DNA of 64,000 nt from Candidatus Poribacteria bacterium (GTDB lineage: Bacteria > Poribacteria > WGA-4E > WGA-3G): assembly GCA_003635195.1 (NCBI GenBank), contig PYIY01000067.1, positions 20,227 to 84,226 of the forward strand, read 5' to 3'. The number at the start of each line of letters is the position of its first letter. Position 1 is the stretch's first letter. Below the pieces are notes generated by a model. The model was not told the origin of the DNA. It saw only the letters and a list, made by a program, of their open reading frames with translations, and ran no database searches. Made by a program: the position numbers and the translations under genes. Below are positions 8,447-16,712 of this stretch, piece after piece.

Positions 8447-11400
8447 CTAAAAGATGCGGTCCAAGCGTAAAATAATTCCTGGATTTTTTAAGGAAAAAGA
8501 CGAATCAAGCGGTTCTGCGACTTCAATACCGGCACTCCACGGTGCCATGGAACCGAACGGATCTATGAAAACAGAACATCCAACCCCAATTGCGGTTTTA
8601 ATCCGTTCGGTGAAAGTTTCAAAATTGGCAAAGGGTGCGTCATTGTGCCACCAAATGCTGCCTGCATCGAAGAAGCAGCTGAGTGACCATCCAAGTGTGA
8701 AATCAGGAGCTCTACGGATTGTCTCTTGGATGAATCTATACTCAAGATTAAGCAGAAGGCGATTATCGCCTGCAAACCTGTTGAAATCATAACCCCGCAC
8801 GGTGGCACCTCCGCCAAGGTGAAGGAGCCGTTGCCTTGGCAAGGGCGTATCAGAAAAATCGCCAGCAACCCGAACGTTCAGGTTATGTGAACCGAACAGC
8901 GGTGTATAGCGTGCTATTTCAAATCGGTAGAAATTGAAGTCGTAATCACCGCCGAAACGTTGCCCCGTCATTTCGGCAGCGAACTGTGCGCGCCACCCAC
9001 GCCGAGTTCGCTCATTTGCAAAAAACAGCGTGTGAAAATCCCGAGTGACTGCGGATCTATGATCCCGGGTATCAAAGGCAAAAACGAGAGCGAGGTTTAT
9101 CAATTGCCCACGATCAATCCGAGAATTACCACGCTTGATTCGGTTACGGTTTAAGTAGCTCCAATCCGTTGATTTGGAGAGATTATTGTGTTTTTCCCCT
9201 GTGAATTCCAGTCTAAGAAAACTCCATTCAGTGGGTGCATAGATTACCCAGCCTTGCGACCCCCAACGTTCGTAATAATCCTGAAAGGCAGCACCGTAAT
9301 AGACAGCACTCAGGGTGGCATCCCCGTGATGTAGATAAATATTAGAACTGACATCAGTGAGTTTATAGAAACTTGCCCCAAGTTTAAGGGGTTGTCTCTT
9401 AAAGAACCCTTTTTCGAGACCGGCGTGATAGTTCCATATTTTGCTCGAAAACCCATAACTGATTGAACCGAAGACCTGCTCTTTGCCTGTAAGGCGGGTT
9501 GCGAGTGTCCCACCTGCCCCGAGCATCAATCCGTGAACACGATTGAATTGGAGAATTGGAAAGCCTCCGGGTTTAGCCAAGGGTTGTTCTTCAATTTCAA
9601 CAATCATGATGTTTTTCCCACCCTCGCGTTGGACGCGCCAATTCTTGATGGATTTAAAGTGCTCACTGTTTTCACGGAGTTCCTTATCCATGCGGTTAAC
9701 CTTTGACTGTCCAAGGGTATGATGGTAAATATCGGCTGTTTCGGAATTCCGTCCACTACTGCTGTCTTCGGTCTTTAGGTCAAGCGCAGATAACAACTCT
9801 GTCCGCGATATCCGAGCGTTACCGATGAAGCGAATTTCGTGTAACTTGCCTTCGTTAATAGTAAATTCGAGAGCACCGTTAACGAATCTCTGCGTAGCAG
9901 TTGCGAATTCATATCCACGATTAGAATAAAAATCGGCGATTAGTTGTTGTTTGCGTCTCGCGGCTTCAACGGCAAGATAACCTGCTTTTAACTGAAACCA
10001 TTCTTTGATGAAATGTGTGGGAAAACTCCTATTTCCGTCAATCCTAACCAATTGGGCAAAGACTACGGGTGCTTCTGTAACTCGGATATGCACACTGACA
10101 ACTGGAAAAACTTCGGGATCTCCAGGGGCGGGATGGCCTTGTCTTGTCTCCAAACGGACGTCCTGAAACCAGTCATGATCTCGCAATTCCGCTATTAGCC
10201 ATGAAAGCTGCGAACCTGTGATAATATCCTCAGGTTGAATAGGGAGATGCTGCTGAATAATCGCAGTTGGAATTGAAGTATTCCCTTCAATTTCGATTGC
10301 TGTAATCCGAAGTTTTTCCTCGGATGCAAAGGTTTCCGGGGAAGTCAGTGGTGCTTTTACGAACTCCAATACACCCATCGCTGGTGCATAGCGTTCAGAA
10401 AGTATGCCCATGTACTGATGCGGTGCGTGCGGCCACCACGGATGTTTGTTATCATAAATTGGTAGCCAATAACTATATTCCCTCTGTGTGGTAGGTGCGA
10501 GGATATCCTTGAGGCTTTTAAGGAGAAGGTCTTCTGTATTGCCGATGCTGCTGTATGTTTTACGGTGGATGTTAAAAAGCCATCTGTTTTCAAAGGCAGA
10601 TTTGTTTTGTGCGTTTGATTTAGAAGATTTTTCCAACATTTCACGCGGGATCGCAATTTCAACGCTCCAAAAAGCGGTGTTAATCTGGGTAGCGACCTTG
10701 GCATTTGAATTCCATTTACTATCAGCACTAAACGCTGTCTGCATAGGCCTCCGATCCGAGGCGAGTTGAACATCATGTGGTGCAAATCGGAAATTGGGTT
10801 CACCAGGGACGTTAACTTTCTGATCAAAGAACGCGCCAATCGGATTGATAACAAAGTGGTAATAAATGTCGGTTTGAAGATTGGGGTCAATCAGGATTTC
10901 AATACACTCATCTTCCCAAATAGGGGAATCATGCTGCGTCTGTGAGATATGCGGCAGCTGCGATTTAGCGACGTACGCTTTTACACCGATATATAGATTC
11001 TTAGCATCCCACATCAGAAGCGTTTCAGTCGGATTCTGTGGTTCACCGTCACCATCTGCGTTCTGAAATGGCGAGAGTACCGCCGCCTTCTGCCACACTA
11101 TTTCAAGTAAATTGCCATCAACAACCGGGGGGTCTGCTATTTCCGGTACAGGTTGGGTAGCGTCTTCAAACGGATCCGACCCAGTATCAGCGGATGTATT
11201 CTTATCATTTGGTGAACTCGGTAGCAGCGAAATTGCCTTGGTAGCCTTTAAACGGAATAAGGGCCCCCCATCGTTAATGATTGTTAACGATGTATCATTA
11301 TCAATTTGGGCGGGGAGGTTGATAACAATTTGCTGCTTTTCACTTTCAAGTTGGGCATCAATAGCATAGATTTCAGGTAATTTTAATTGGATATCGCCCC

Positions 11401-12160
11401 CTTGTGCGGTCACGTCCATCGGTGCTGCGACAGGGTCAAGTATAGTCAAACCGATTGAACCGTCTTGCGTTTCCAGTTTGTTCTGCCCGTGGGTTAGCAA
11501 AATTTTCCCATCAATGCGTCCTTTTTTTACGGTAACATTGTAGTTCCCCAATGTCTCATCTAACAGAACGTTCCCTGTTTCTGTTGTAATTTCTATCTTA
11601 CCTCGGATACGCTTGAGGTGTATATCTCCTGTTTTCGCTTGGATTTTAACAGAAACATCTGGGGGCGTTTTAATGGTACACTTCAACTGGAGTTGTCCTT
11701 GGAGCGTTGTGTGCAGGTCCCTAATACTGGGAAAAGGGTCCGGTTTTTCGTCAGTAGTATCTGCTTCCGGCAATCCTACCTTCAACTGCAGTGTCCCGCT
11801 GTCCTGTGTTCCTGTTAAGGAGATGTTCTCCAAGTAGCTCCGAATCAGAGCATCACGCGCTGTTTTTGTGGCTTGTGTCTGTTTTTCAAGGGTGACACTG
11901 ATAGTCTCGCCCTCCGCGGCAATCATTTCAATGTCCACTGGTGTGTCCAAATTGAGTTCTATCTGGTAGGTATCTTCAAAACTGAAGTCTTCTGCCGATG
12001 TTGCCGCTAATATCTGGATTTGTTCTTGTGTCGGAATAGATTCATCAGATGCCTTTTCGGGATCCACCGCATCTGCTGGTAAGACAAATAGATTCAGGAC
12101 GAATATAAGAGAACAAAATAGATATAGGGGAGATAGGATTATACGATACATGGGTAACAT
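8447..12160 (-). CDS. Omp85/BamA-type outer-membrane protein fused to DUF4097-like and CBM9-like domains
   Basis: This very large protein is about 1237 residues from the chosen start. In order (numbered from an upstream ATG 27 codons earlier) it has a signal peptide (28-58), a beta-helix-like DUF4097/adhesin-like region (95-345), and a family-9-type carbohydrate-binding/DOMON-like domain (369-620, starting DPPVVDGNLLEIVWQKA). Then come three POTRA-like modules (645-725, 727-797, 800-885) and a beta-barrel (895-1264) with the Omp85 motif VRGYDFNRFAGDNRLLLNLEYRF and a terminal Phe. The start at 12160 (M-L-P-M) puts the hydrophobic segment at the N-terminus; the ATG at 12241 coincides with the predicted transcription start. 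No good ribosome site marks either. The barrel and POTRAs are secure. I know of no described protein with this combination. Confidence 0.85.
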   Translation of the reverse strand: MLPMYRIILSPLYLFCSLIFVLNLFVLPADAVDPEKASDESIPTQEQIQILAATSAEDFSFEDTYQIELNLDTPVDIEMIAAEGETISVTLEKQTQATKTARDALIRSYLENISLTGTQDSGTLQLKVGLPEADTTDEKPDPFPSIRDLHTTLQGQLQLKCTIKTPPDVSVKIQAKTGDIHLKRIRGKIEITTETGNVLLDETLGNYNVTVKKGRIDGKILLTHGQNKLETQDGSIGLTILDPVAAPMDVTAQGGDIQLKLPEIYAIDAQLESEKQQIVINLPAQIDNDTSLTIINDGGPLFRLKATKAISLLPSSPNDKNTSADTGSDPFEDATQPVPEIADPPVVDGNLLEIVWQKAAVLSPFQNADGDGEPQNPTETLLMWDAKNLYIGVKAYVAKSQLPHISQTQHDSPIWEDECIEILIDPNLQTDIYYHFVINPIGAFFDQKVNVPGEPNFRFAPHDVQLASDRRPMQTAFSADSKWNSNAKVATQINTAFWSVEIAIPREMLEKSSKSNAQNKSAFENRWLFNIHRKTYSSIGNTEDLLLKSLKDILAPTTQREYSYWLPIYDNKHPWWPHAPHQYMGILSERYAPAMGVLEFVKAPLTSPETFASEEKLRITAIEIEGNTSIPTAIIQQHLPIQPEDIITGSQLSWLIAELRDHDWFQDVRLETRQGHPAPGDPEVFPVVSVHIRVTEAPVVFAQLVRIDGNRSFPTHFIKEWFQLKAGYLAVEAARRKQQLIADFYSNRGYEFATATQRFVNGALEFTINEGKLHEIRFIGNARISRTELLSALDLKTEDSSSGRNSETADIYHHTLGQSKVNRMDKELRENSEHFKSIKNWRVQREGGKNIMIVEIEEQPLAKPGGFPILQFNRVHGLMLGAGGTLATRLTGKEQVFGSISYGFSSKIWNYHAGLEKGFFKRQPLKLGASFYKLTDVSSNIYLHHGDATLSAVYYGAAFQDYYERWGSQGWVIYAPTEWSFLRLEFTGEKHNNLSKSTDWSYLNRNRIKRGNSRIDRGQLINLALVFAFDTRDHRSAVTRDFHTLFFANERTRRGWRAQFAAEMTGQRFGGDYDFNFYRFEIARYTPLFGSHNLNVRVAGDFSDTPLPRQRLLHLGGGATVRGYDFNRFAGDNRLLLNLEYRFIQETIRRAPDFTLGWSLSCFFDAGSIWWHNDAPFANFETFTERIKTAIGVGCSVFIDPFGSMAPWSAGIEVAEPLDSSFSLKNPGIILRLDRIF

Positions 12161-12248
12161 TTCAGGAAAATTCGTTTTAATTTGGGGTACGTGGCATTGC
12201 AATATCGGCTTGAAGACTATATCTACAGAATTGCTTGACATATTTAAA

Positions 12249-12278
12249 ATAATACTTTATACTTATTAGAAAAGTCAA
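12249..12278 (-). promoter_or_regulatory. Sigma-70-like promoter for the Omp85 chimera and ygfZ
   Basis: On the minus strand TTGACT (12278-12273) is followed after 18 bases by TATTAT (12254-12249). The predicted transcription start (about 12242) falls at the most upstream ATG of the reading frame, favouring translation from an internal ATG (12160 or 12151) just before the signal peptide, unless the message is leaderless. Confidence 0.6.
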
Positions 12279-12381
12279 GCAGTTTTTTCGTACCCTTTAC
12301 CGTTATAGGAGCGTTTTACTATTGAAAGTGATTACCTTAAAATGAAGAGGTGGAGCGAATGCTGCGTATAGGAGAGAATAG

Positions 12382-13434
12382 ATGCGCGAATCATTTGAAG
12401 GAGTGACAGAGTACTGTTTTTCTTTCGGACCCTGGAACATACATGAGGGAGCAGACCCTTTTGGGCCCCCAGTTCGAGAATCGTTTAGTTTTGATAAGAA
12501 GGTTAGTCTCTATCGTGATCTCGGTTTCGTTGGCATTCAATTTCATGACGATGACATTGTACCTGATATTGATAAAAAGACCCATGCCGAATTAATAGCA
12601 CAGACAAAAACCGTAAAAAAACAATTGGACGATCACGGTTTAACCCCGGAAGTGGTTGCCCCCCGTCTGTGGGAATCGCCCGAGACAATTGACGGTGCTT
12701 ACACCTCGAATTCTGCGAAGGAGCGGGCGTACGCGCTGGAACGTTCAAAACGATGCGTGGATATTGCCAATGAAATTGGATGTAAAAACCTTGTGTTGTG
12801 GCTTGCGCGCGAAGGCACCTATATCCGGGAAACAAAATCGTCTGCGGACGCGGTTGGACAGATTCTGGATGCCATTAACGCGTTACTTGAATACGACTCG
12901 GAAATCCGTATTCTGATTGAACCGAAACCGAATGAACCGATGGACATTGCCTATATTCCGACGATTGGACACGCCATCGGCTTGGCGTATGTGAGCGATG
13001 CGCCGGAACGTGTTGGTGGATTAATTGAAAGCGCGCATGCTATCCTCGCGGGGTTAGAACCCTCTGATGAAATGGGATACGCGCTGTATCATAAAAAACT
13101 GTGGAGTGTACATCTCAATGACCAGAACGGACTTAAATTCGACCAAGATAAGGCGTTCGGTTCTGTCAATTTGCGACGGGCTTTTAATCAAGTCCGGGTT
13201 CTTGAAGAGAACGGATACGGTAGAAACGGTGAATTCATTGGGTTAGATGTGAAAGTCATGCGAACACAACCGCGCGACATCTCAACTAAACATCTATTGA
13301 GCAGCCGAAGAACGTTCCTTAACCTACTTGAGAAGGTACGGACATTTGATAAAAAAGTTGAACAGGAGTTTATCGCAGCGCGAGACTATGAAGGTTTGGA
13401 TTTCTATATTCTTGAACACCTGCTCGGTGTATAG
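12382..13434 (+). CDS. Xylose isomerase family protein (XylA-like)
   Basis: This 350-residue TIM-barrel protein aligns along its length with actinobacterial-type xylose isomerases: FGPWNIHEGADPFG at the start, FHDDDIVPD (catalytic His region), the WLAREG loop, IEPKPNEP (metal Glu and Lys), ESAH, LKFDQD and the late LDVKVMRT. One difference stands out. Where the family usually has HIDLN, with the Asp ligating metal 1, this protein has SVHLND. Activity on xylose is therefore plausible but not certain. The start has GGAGAG seven bases upstream. An adenylate-kinase-like gene follows after 87 bases. A xylulokinase is encoded about 30 kb away. Confidence 0.83.
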   Translation: MRESFEGVTEYCFSFGPWNIHEGADPFGPPVRESFSFDKKVSLYRDLGFVGIQFHDDDIVPDIDKKTHAELIAQTKTVKKQLDDHGLTPEVVAPRLWESPETIDGAYTSNSAKERAYALERSKRCVDIANEIGCKNLVLWLAREGTYIRETKSSADAVGQILDAINALLEYDSEIRILIEPKPNEPMDIAYIPTIGHAIGLAYVSDAPERVGGLIESAHAILAGLEPSDEMGYALYHKKLWSVHLNDQNGLKFDQDKAFGSVNLRRAFNQVRVLEENGYGRNGEFIGLDVKVMRTQPRDISTKHLLSSRRTFLNLLEKVRTFDKKVEQEFIAARDYEGLDFYILEHLLGV

Positions 13435-13521
13435 TATCTATTGTAGACGCGCCAGAGCCTGTGTTGTAACAGGCATCAACTCAACGGAGAGTCATAAAGG
13501 CGGCAGAGGACAAAAACAGAC

Positions 13522-14172
13522 ATGACAACGGATAAGAGCCCTCTAGACGAGGCGGATGGACTTCGCTATCAAGCAGTGATGCTTGTCGGTCCCCCCGGTG
13601 TTGGTAAGGGAACACAGGGGAAGATGTTAGCACAAATTCCGGGTATCTTCCATGTTTCCAGCGGGGATATGTTCCGAGAACTTGACATCAATTCCAAATG
13701 CGGTCAGATTTTCCAGCAATGCGCTGGTATCGGTAAGTTAGTCCCAGACGACATTACGATCAAAATTTGGCAGGACTATATGGAGACGAAGGTGCGTGAG
13801 GGACTTTACGCGCCGGAACGCGACCTACTCATCCTCGATGGCATTCCACGGAACATTGCACAAGCTGCATTGATAAAACCCCATACAACGATCTTTAAAG
13901 TCATCTTTATGGTCTGCGAAGACCGAGAGGTGATGTTTAAACGGATTCGTGGGCGCTCATTTAAGGAGAACCGGATTGACGATTCCGAAGAGGTCGTCGT
14001 TCGCTATCGCTGGGACCTATACAAACGGGAAACCGAACCGCTGATTGATCACTATCCGCAGGAACTCATTCGGATTGTTGATGCTGATAGTATTGCATCA
14101 GATGTGCTGCATCGGATACTATCAATAATCGTCCCCATTCAGAAAAAATACTTCAAACCGCCCTTGATGTGA
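13522..14172 (+). CDS. Adenylate kinase-family nucleoside monophosphate kinase
   Basis: This 216-residue P-loop kinase has Walker A GPPGVGKGTQ, the NMP-binding S-S-G-D-M-F-R-E, the L-D-G-I-P-R-N motif and a lid-adjacent R-G-R-S-F-K-E-N-R-I-D-D segment. These are the landmarks of adenylate kinase, although several positions differ from canonical Adk (SSGD for STGD, GIPRN for GFPR). The lid is short and has no zinc-type cysteines. It could be a divergent adenylate kinase or a relative with another NMP substrate. It sits 87 bases after the xylose-isomerase-like gene in the same direction. Confidence 0.8.
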   Translation: MTTDKSPLDEADGLRYQAVMLVGPPGVGKGTQGKMLAQIPGIFHVSSGDMFRELDINSKCGQIFQQCAGIGKLVPDDITIKIWQDYMETKVREGLYAPERDLLILDGIPRNIAQAALIKPHTTIFKVIFMVCEDREVMFKRIRGRSFKENRIDDSEEVVVRYRWDLYKRETEPLIDHYPQELIRIVDADSIASDVLHRILSIIVPIQKKYFKPPLM

Positions 14173-14213
14173 ACTCAGAAGCATTCAGTTGTCAGCGAAA
14201 TAACCATCAGCAT

Positions 14214-15890
14214 TCAATAAGAACGACGATAGAGTAAAAGTTCAGGATGTGCGAGTGCGCGCATCGGAAACGGGGCACGGTTGTCGGATATTCGGATGCC
14301 AAGGAATTTTGGTGTACACCGGAACGTTTTGTGCAATTCGTACGGGCTTTCTTCCCCTAACACGCGCGCATAAAATGCCAGTGTCTCCGCCAATTCAATT
14401 TCGCCGAGAGGATACCAATCCTCATTCTGGTAATGCTGAGGCTGCTTTTGGTGTTTTTGGAATACCTCAAGGTCCGGCACAAGAATGAGCACCCATTTTG
14501 CGTCTTCATCTTCCGTTTCCAAATCCAGATCAGGCAGCAGCCAGTCGAATAAGATTAACGGCGCGCGAGAAATAGAGTCCTCTGGCGGAACGTGCACGGC
14601 TACCCATTCAGCTGCTGCAATTCGGGTCGATTGTGTGAGCATCACGGCGGCAAAAGCAGCAGTATAAACGAATGAATAAAGCACAACAACGCCAGTCACG
14701 ACTCCGTATCCCCATCTTCCAAACATATCGTGCTGCCTTGGTCTCTTTTCTACAAGGTGCTGTGAGCTGCGATACACAAACTTAAAAAGACCACCAACAG
14801 CACTTGGAAGGCTTGCGAGGGCAATAGCAGCAAGCACCGTAAGTGCCGGATAAAGTATCAGTAGATGACGTGTGAATTTGATTTTGTGTATCCCGATAAA
14901 TAGTAGATACGGAATAACAAAAAGTAAAAGTCCTTCCAATATAGGAGCCCTGTTAGTTTTGCGCTTAAGCGAAATAATTGCATGCAGGACACCAAAAGCG
15001 ACGAGAAGTGCGAGTGGCAACCCCATCCCCCATTTCAGTAGCACCCATAGATAGGCAAATCGCTGTAATAACCCCGATTCTGCTGAGGAAATGAGACCGA
15101 AGTGACCTCGGTGATAGTGAGTCGCCTCATACCAGAAATCCTCAAAAAAGAGATTCCACGTTGGCGAAAGTAGATCAATGAACCAATAAGGGCAGAGGAG
15201 TGTAAAGGTTAAGATTGAAATACCAATGAATGTTGCGAGTGCTCTATAAAAATGCTCACTCCGAATGAAGATAAACAGAGAGAGACAGACGAAAACGGTC
15301 GTAAATTTGACTGTACACCCCACACCGGCAATGACACCGAGCCACACTGCTGTCGGAAATGTAAGCACCGTTGAAGAAACGCGCGCACGCATGACACGCC
15401 AGAGAAAAAGGGTCACGCAGAAGGTCGCGGGAATGTCAACAAGTGCGAAACGCGATTCGTTAGTGGCATGCAACATAGAGATTGCGAGCAATCCTGCGGC
15501 AATTTGTCCCACGCGTCTGTTATCTGCATGTTTTCCAATAGAATAGGTGAGCCAAAGTGTAGCAGTGGATAAGAGGGTGTTAATACAGCGCGCCAGTAAA
15601 ATGACGCGGGCTTCCGTTGGGTCTAAACCGACGATTGATAGTAATTTGCCTACTGCAGCGATGATGTAAAACCAAGCGGTTCCGGGCCAGTTGTAGGTTT
15701 GAGGGGGGGCTGTGAAGTGAATGAGGTTTAGCACCTCTTGTGCAATAATCACCTCACGTGGATCAGGTGTGTCAGGCAATCCAACGTTTATGCCGACGAT
15801 ACGCAAACCGAAACCGCTGATGAGAATCGCGGCTATAACAAAGTCGTCAGGCGAATTGAAACAGTTTCTTACCCCGAGAAGCCGTCTCAT
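14214..15890 (-). CDS. GT39/ArnT-like integral membrane glycosyltransferase
   Basis: This 558-residue polytopic membrane protein has roughly ten or more hydrophobic segments. The first luminal loop carries the acidic motif PDTPDPRE, the position where GT-C lipid-phosphate-sugar transferases (ArnT/PMT, family 39) keep a catalytic Asp. The following QTYNWPGTAWFY region and the helical core fit the same fold. It would transfer a sugar from a polyprenyl phosphate to a lipid or protein outside the inner membrane. It overlaps the upstream GNAT gene by four bases (ATGA), so the two are translationally coupled. The acceptor is unknown. Confidence 0.8.
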   Translation of the reverse strand: MRRLLGVRNCFNSPDDFVIAAILISGFGLRIVGINVGLPDTPDPREVIIAQEVLNLIHFTAPPQTYNWPGTAWFYIIAAVGKLLSIVGLDPTEARVILLARCINTLLSTATLWLTYSIGKHADNRRVGQIAAGLLAISMLHATNESRFALVDIPATFCVTLFLWRVMRARVSSTVLTFPTAVWLGVIAGVGCTVKFTTVFVCLSLFIFIRSEHFYRALATFIGISILTFTLLCPYWFIDLLSPTWNLFFEDFWYEATHYHRGHFGLISSAESGLLQRFAYLWVLLKWGMGLPLALLVAFGVLHAIISLKRKTNRAPILEGLLLFVIPYLLFIGIHKIKFTRHLLILYPALTVLAAIALASLPSAVGGLFKFVYRSSQHLVEKRPRQHDMFGRWGYGVVTGVVVLYSFVYTAAFAAVMLTQSTRIAAAEWVAVHVPPEDSISRAPLILFDWLLPDLDLETEDEDAKWVLILVPDLEVFQKHQKQPQHYQNEDWYPLGEIELAETLAFYARVLGEESPYELHKTFRCTPKFLGIRISDNRAPFPMRALAHPELLLYRRSY

Positions 15891-16420
15891 TTTTGAAGAA
15901 ACCTCAGTCTTTTAAAGACATTCTGCCAACGCAGGACGTGGTTTTCACGAACATAAACTGGAACAAAACCGAGGTTGAGATAGTTTTTGATTGCAGGTAG
16001 GCGAAAATCGTCGGTGTCCAACATCACGGGTGCTACATGCTGCGCTTTAAAATAGTAGAGGAGAAACACGGTTAGCCATTTTCCGAGTTTATGTCCAGTG
16101 TGTTCCGGAAGTACAGCGAGCATATCAATGTAACCGATCGGTTGACCACGGAGATGTCTATTCCAAGCGCACGCCGTGCCAATAGGTATGTCCTCGTGGA
16201 TAACAAAACAGAAACCGTCCGGATCAAAGTTAGATTGGTTGATAACGTTAGCATACGTATCTTGGGCGGTCCTGTTTTGGTCTACAAACGACCTGTCCAT
16301 TATTTGCGCCCAATGTGCTTCGTCCCCTTTTCGATAGGTGCGGATGTGATAGCCATCAGGACACTGGAGCCTCGGCAGTTTCTCTAAACCGTGCCGGACC
16401 ATTCTGAGTTGATCTTCCAT
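15887..16420 (-). CDS. GNAT-family N-acetyltransferase (paralogue 1)
   Basis: This 177-residue GNAT-fold protein has YRKGDEAHWAQIM early, the acetyl-CoA loop EHTGHKLGKW (a variant of the usual Q/R-x-x-G-x-G/A) and the closing LDTDDFRLPAIKNYLNLGF. A clear paralogue is encoded at 22277-22873 and shares these blocks almost unchanged. Its stop overlaps the start of the membrane glycosyltransferase, suggesting they act together, perhaps acetylating a sugar or glycolipid precursor (inference). No signal peptide is present. Confidence 0.85.
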   Translation of the reverse strand: MEDQLRMVRHGLEKLPRLQCPDGYHIRTYRKGDEAHWAQIMDRSFVDQNRTAQDTYANVINQSNFDPDGFCFVIHEDIPIGTACAWNRHLRGQPIGYIDMLAVLPEHTGHKLGKWLTVFLLYYFKAQHVAPVMLDTDDFRLPAIKNYLNLGFVPVYVRENHVLRWQNVFKRLRFLQK

Positions 16421-16522
16421 TGTATTTTTGACAGATGCACTTCACTGGTTAAGGCATGTGCAATGTTTATTGTCTAAATCAGCGAAAACATAAGGGCGAT
16501 TGTTCACAACAAAACTTCTTCT

Positions 16523-16548
16523 TGTAGGAGCGAGCTGTGCTCGCGATC
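16523..16548 (+). repeat. REP-like palindromic repeat, copy 1
   Basis: The 26-base sequence starts TGTAGGAGCGAG and ends GCTCGCGATC, with an internal GCGAGC/GCTCGC palindrome. It recurs in inverted orientation at 18432-18457 with two differences, so the FRG-TPR gene lies between the two copies. It resembles the REP sequences common in pseudomonads. Confidence 0.7.
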
Positions 16549-16646
16549 TGGGAAACACAAAACAAAAACCGACAGAACACCAATAGTTCATCCAGTTCAA
16601 ATCTTAGGATGGTTGGTAGTACAGCGATTTATTGCACCTCAGCAAC

Positions 16647-16662
16647 GGGCAATGAATTGCCC
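16647..16662. repeat. GGGCAAT-GA-ATTGCCC palindrome
   Basis: A perfect 7-bp inverted repeat with a two-base loop lies in the 292-base gap between the GNAT gene and the FRG-TPR gene. It could end the FRG-TPR transcript, but no T-run follows on the minus strand. It looks more like a second kind of dispersed palindromic repeat. Apart from this and the REP-like copy, I see nothing else in the gap. Confidence 0.5.
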
Positions 16663-16712
16663 TACTACAAGCCAGGCCTACCCACAACACCAGTCATTAG
16701 ATTTGTAAAATA

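Noticed and set aside
8447..12241. Two fused genes produced by a sequencing error
   Set aside because: The reading frame is continuous over the domain joins with normal codon use, and the linkers look natural. A single gene is the simpler reading, though not proven.
16647..16662. Terminator of the FRG-TPR gene
   Set aside because: The GGGCAAT/ATTGCCC palindrome has no T-run on the minus strand and a loop of only two bases, so it fits a dispersed palindrome better.
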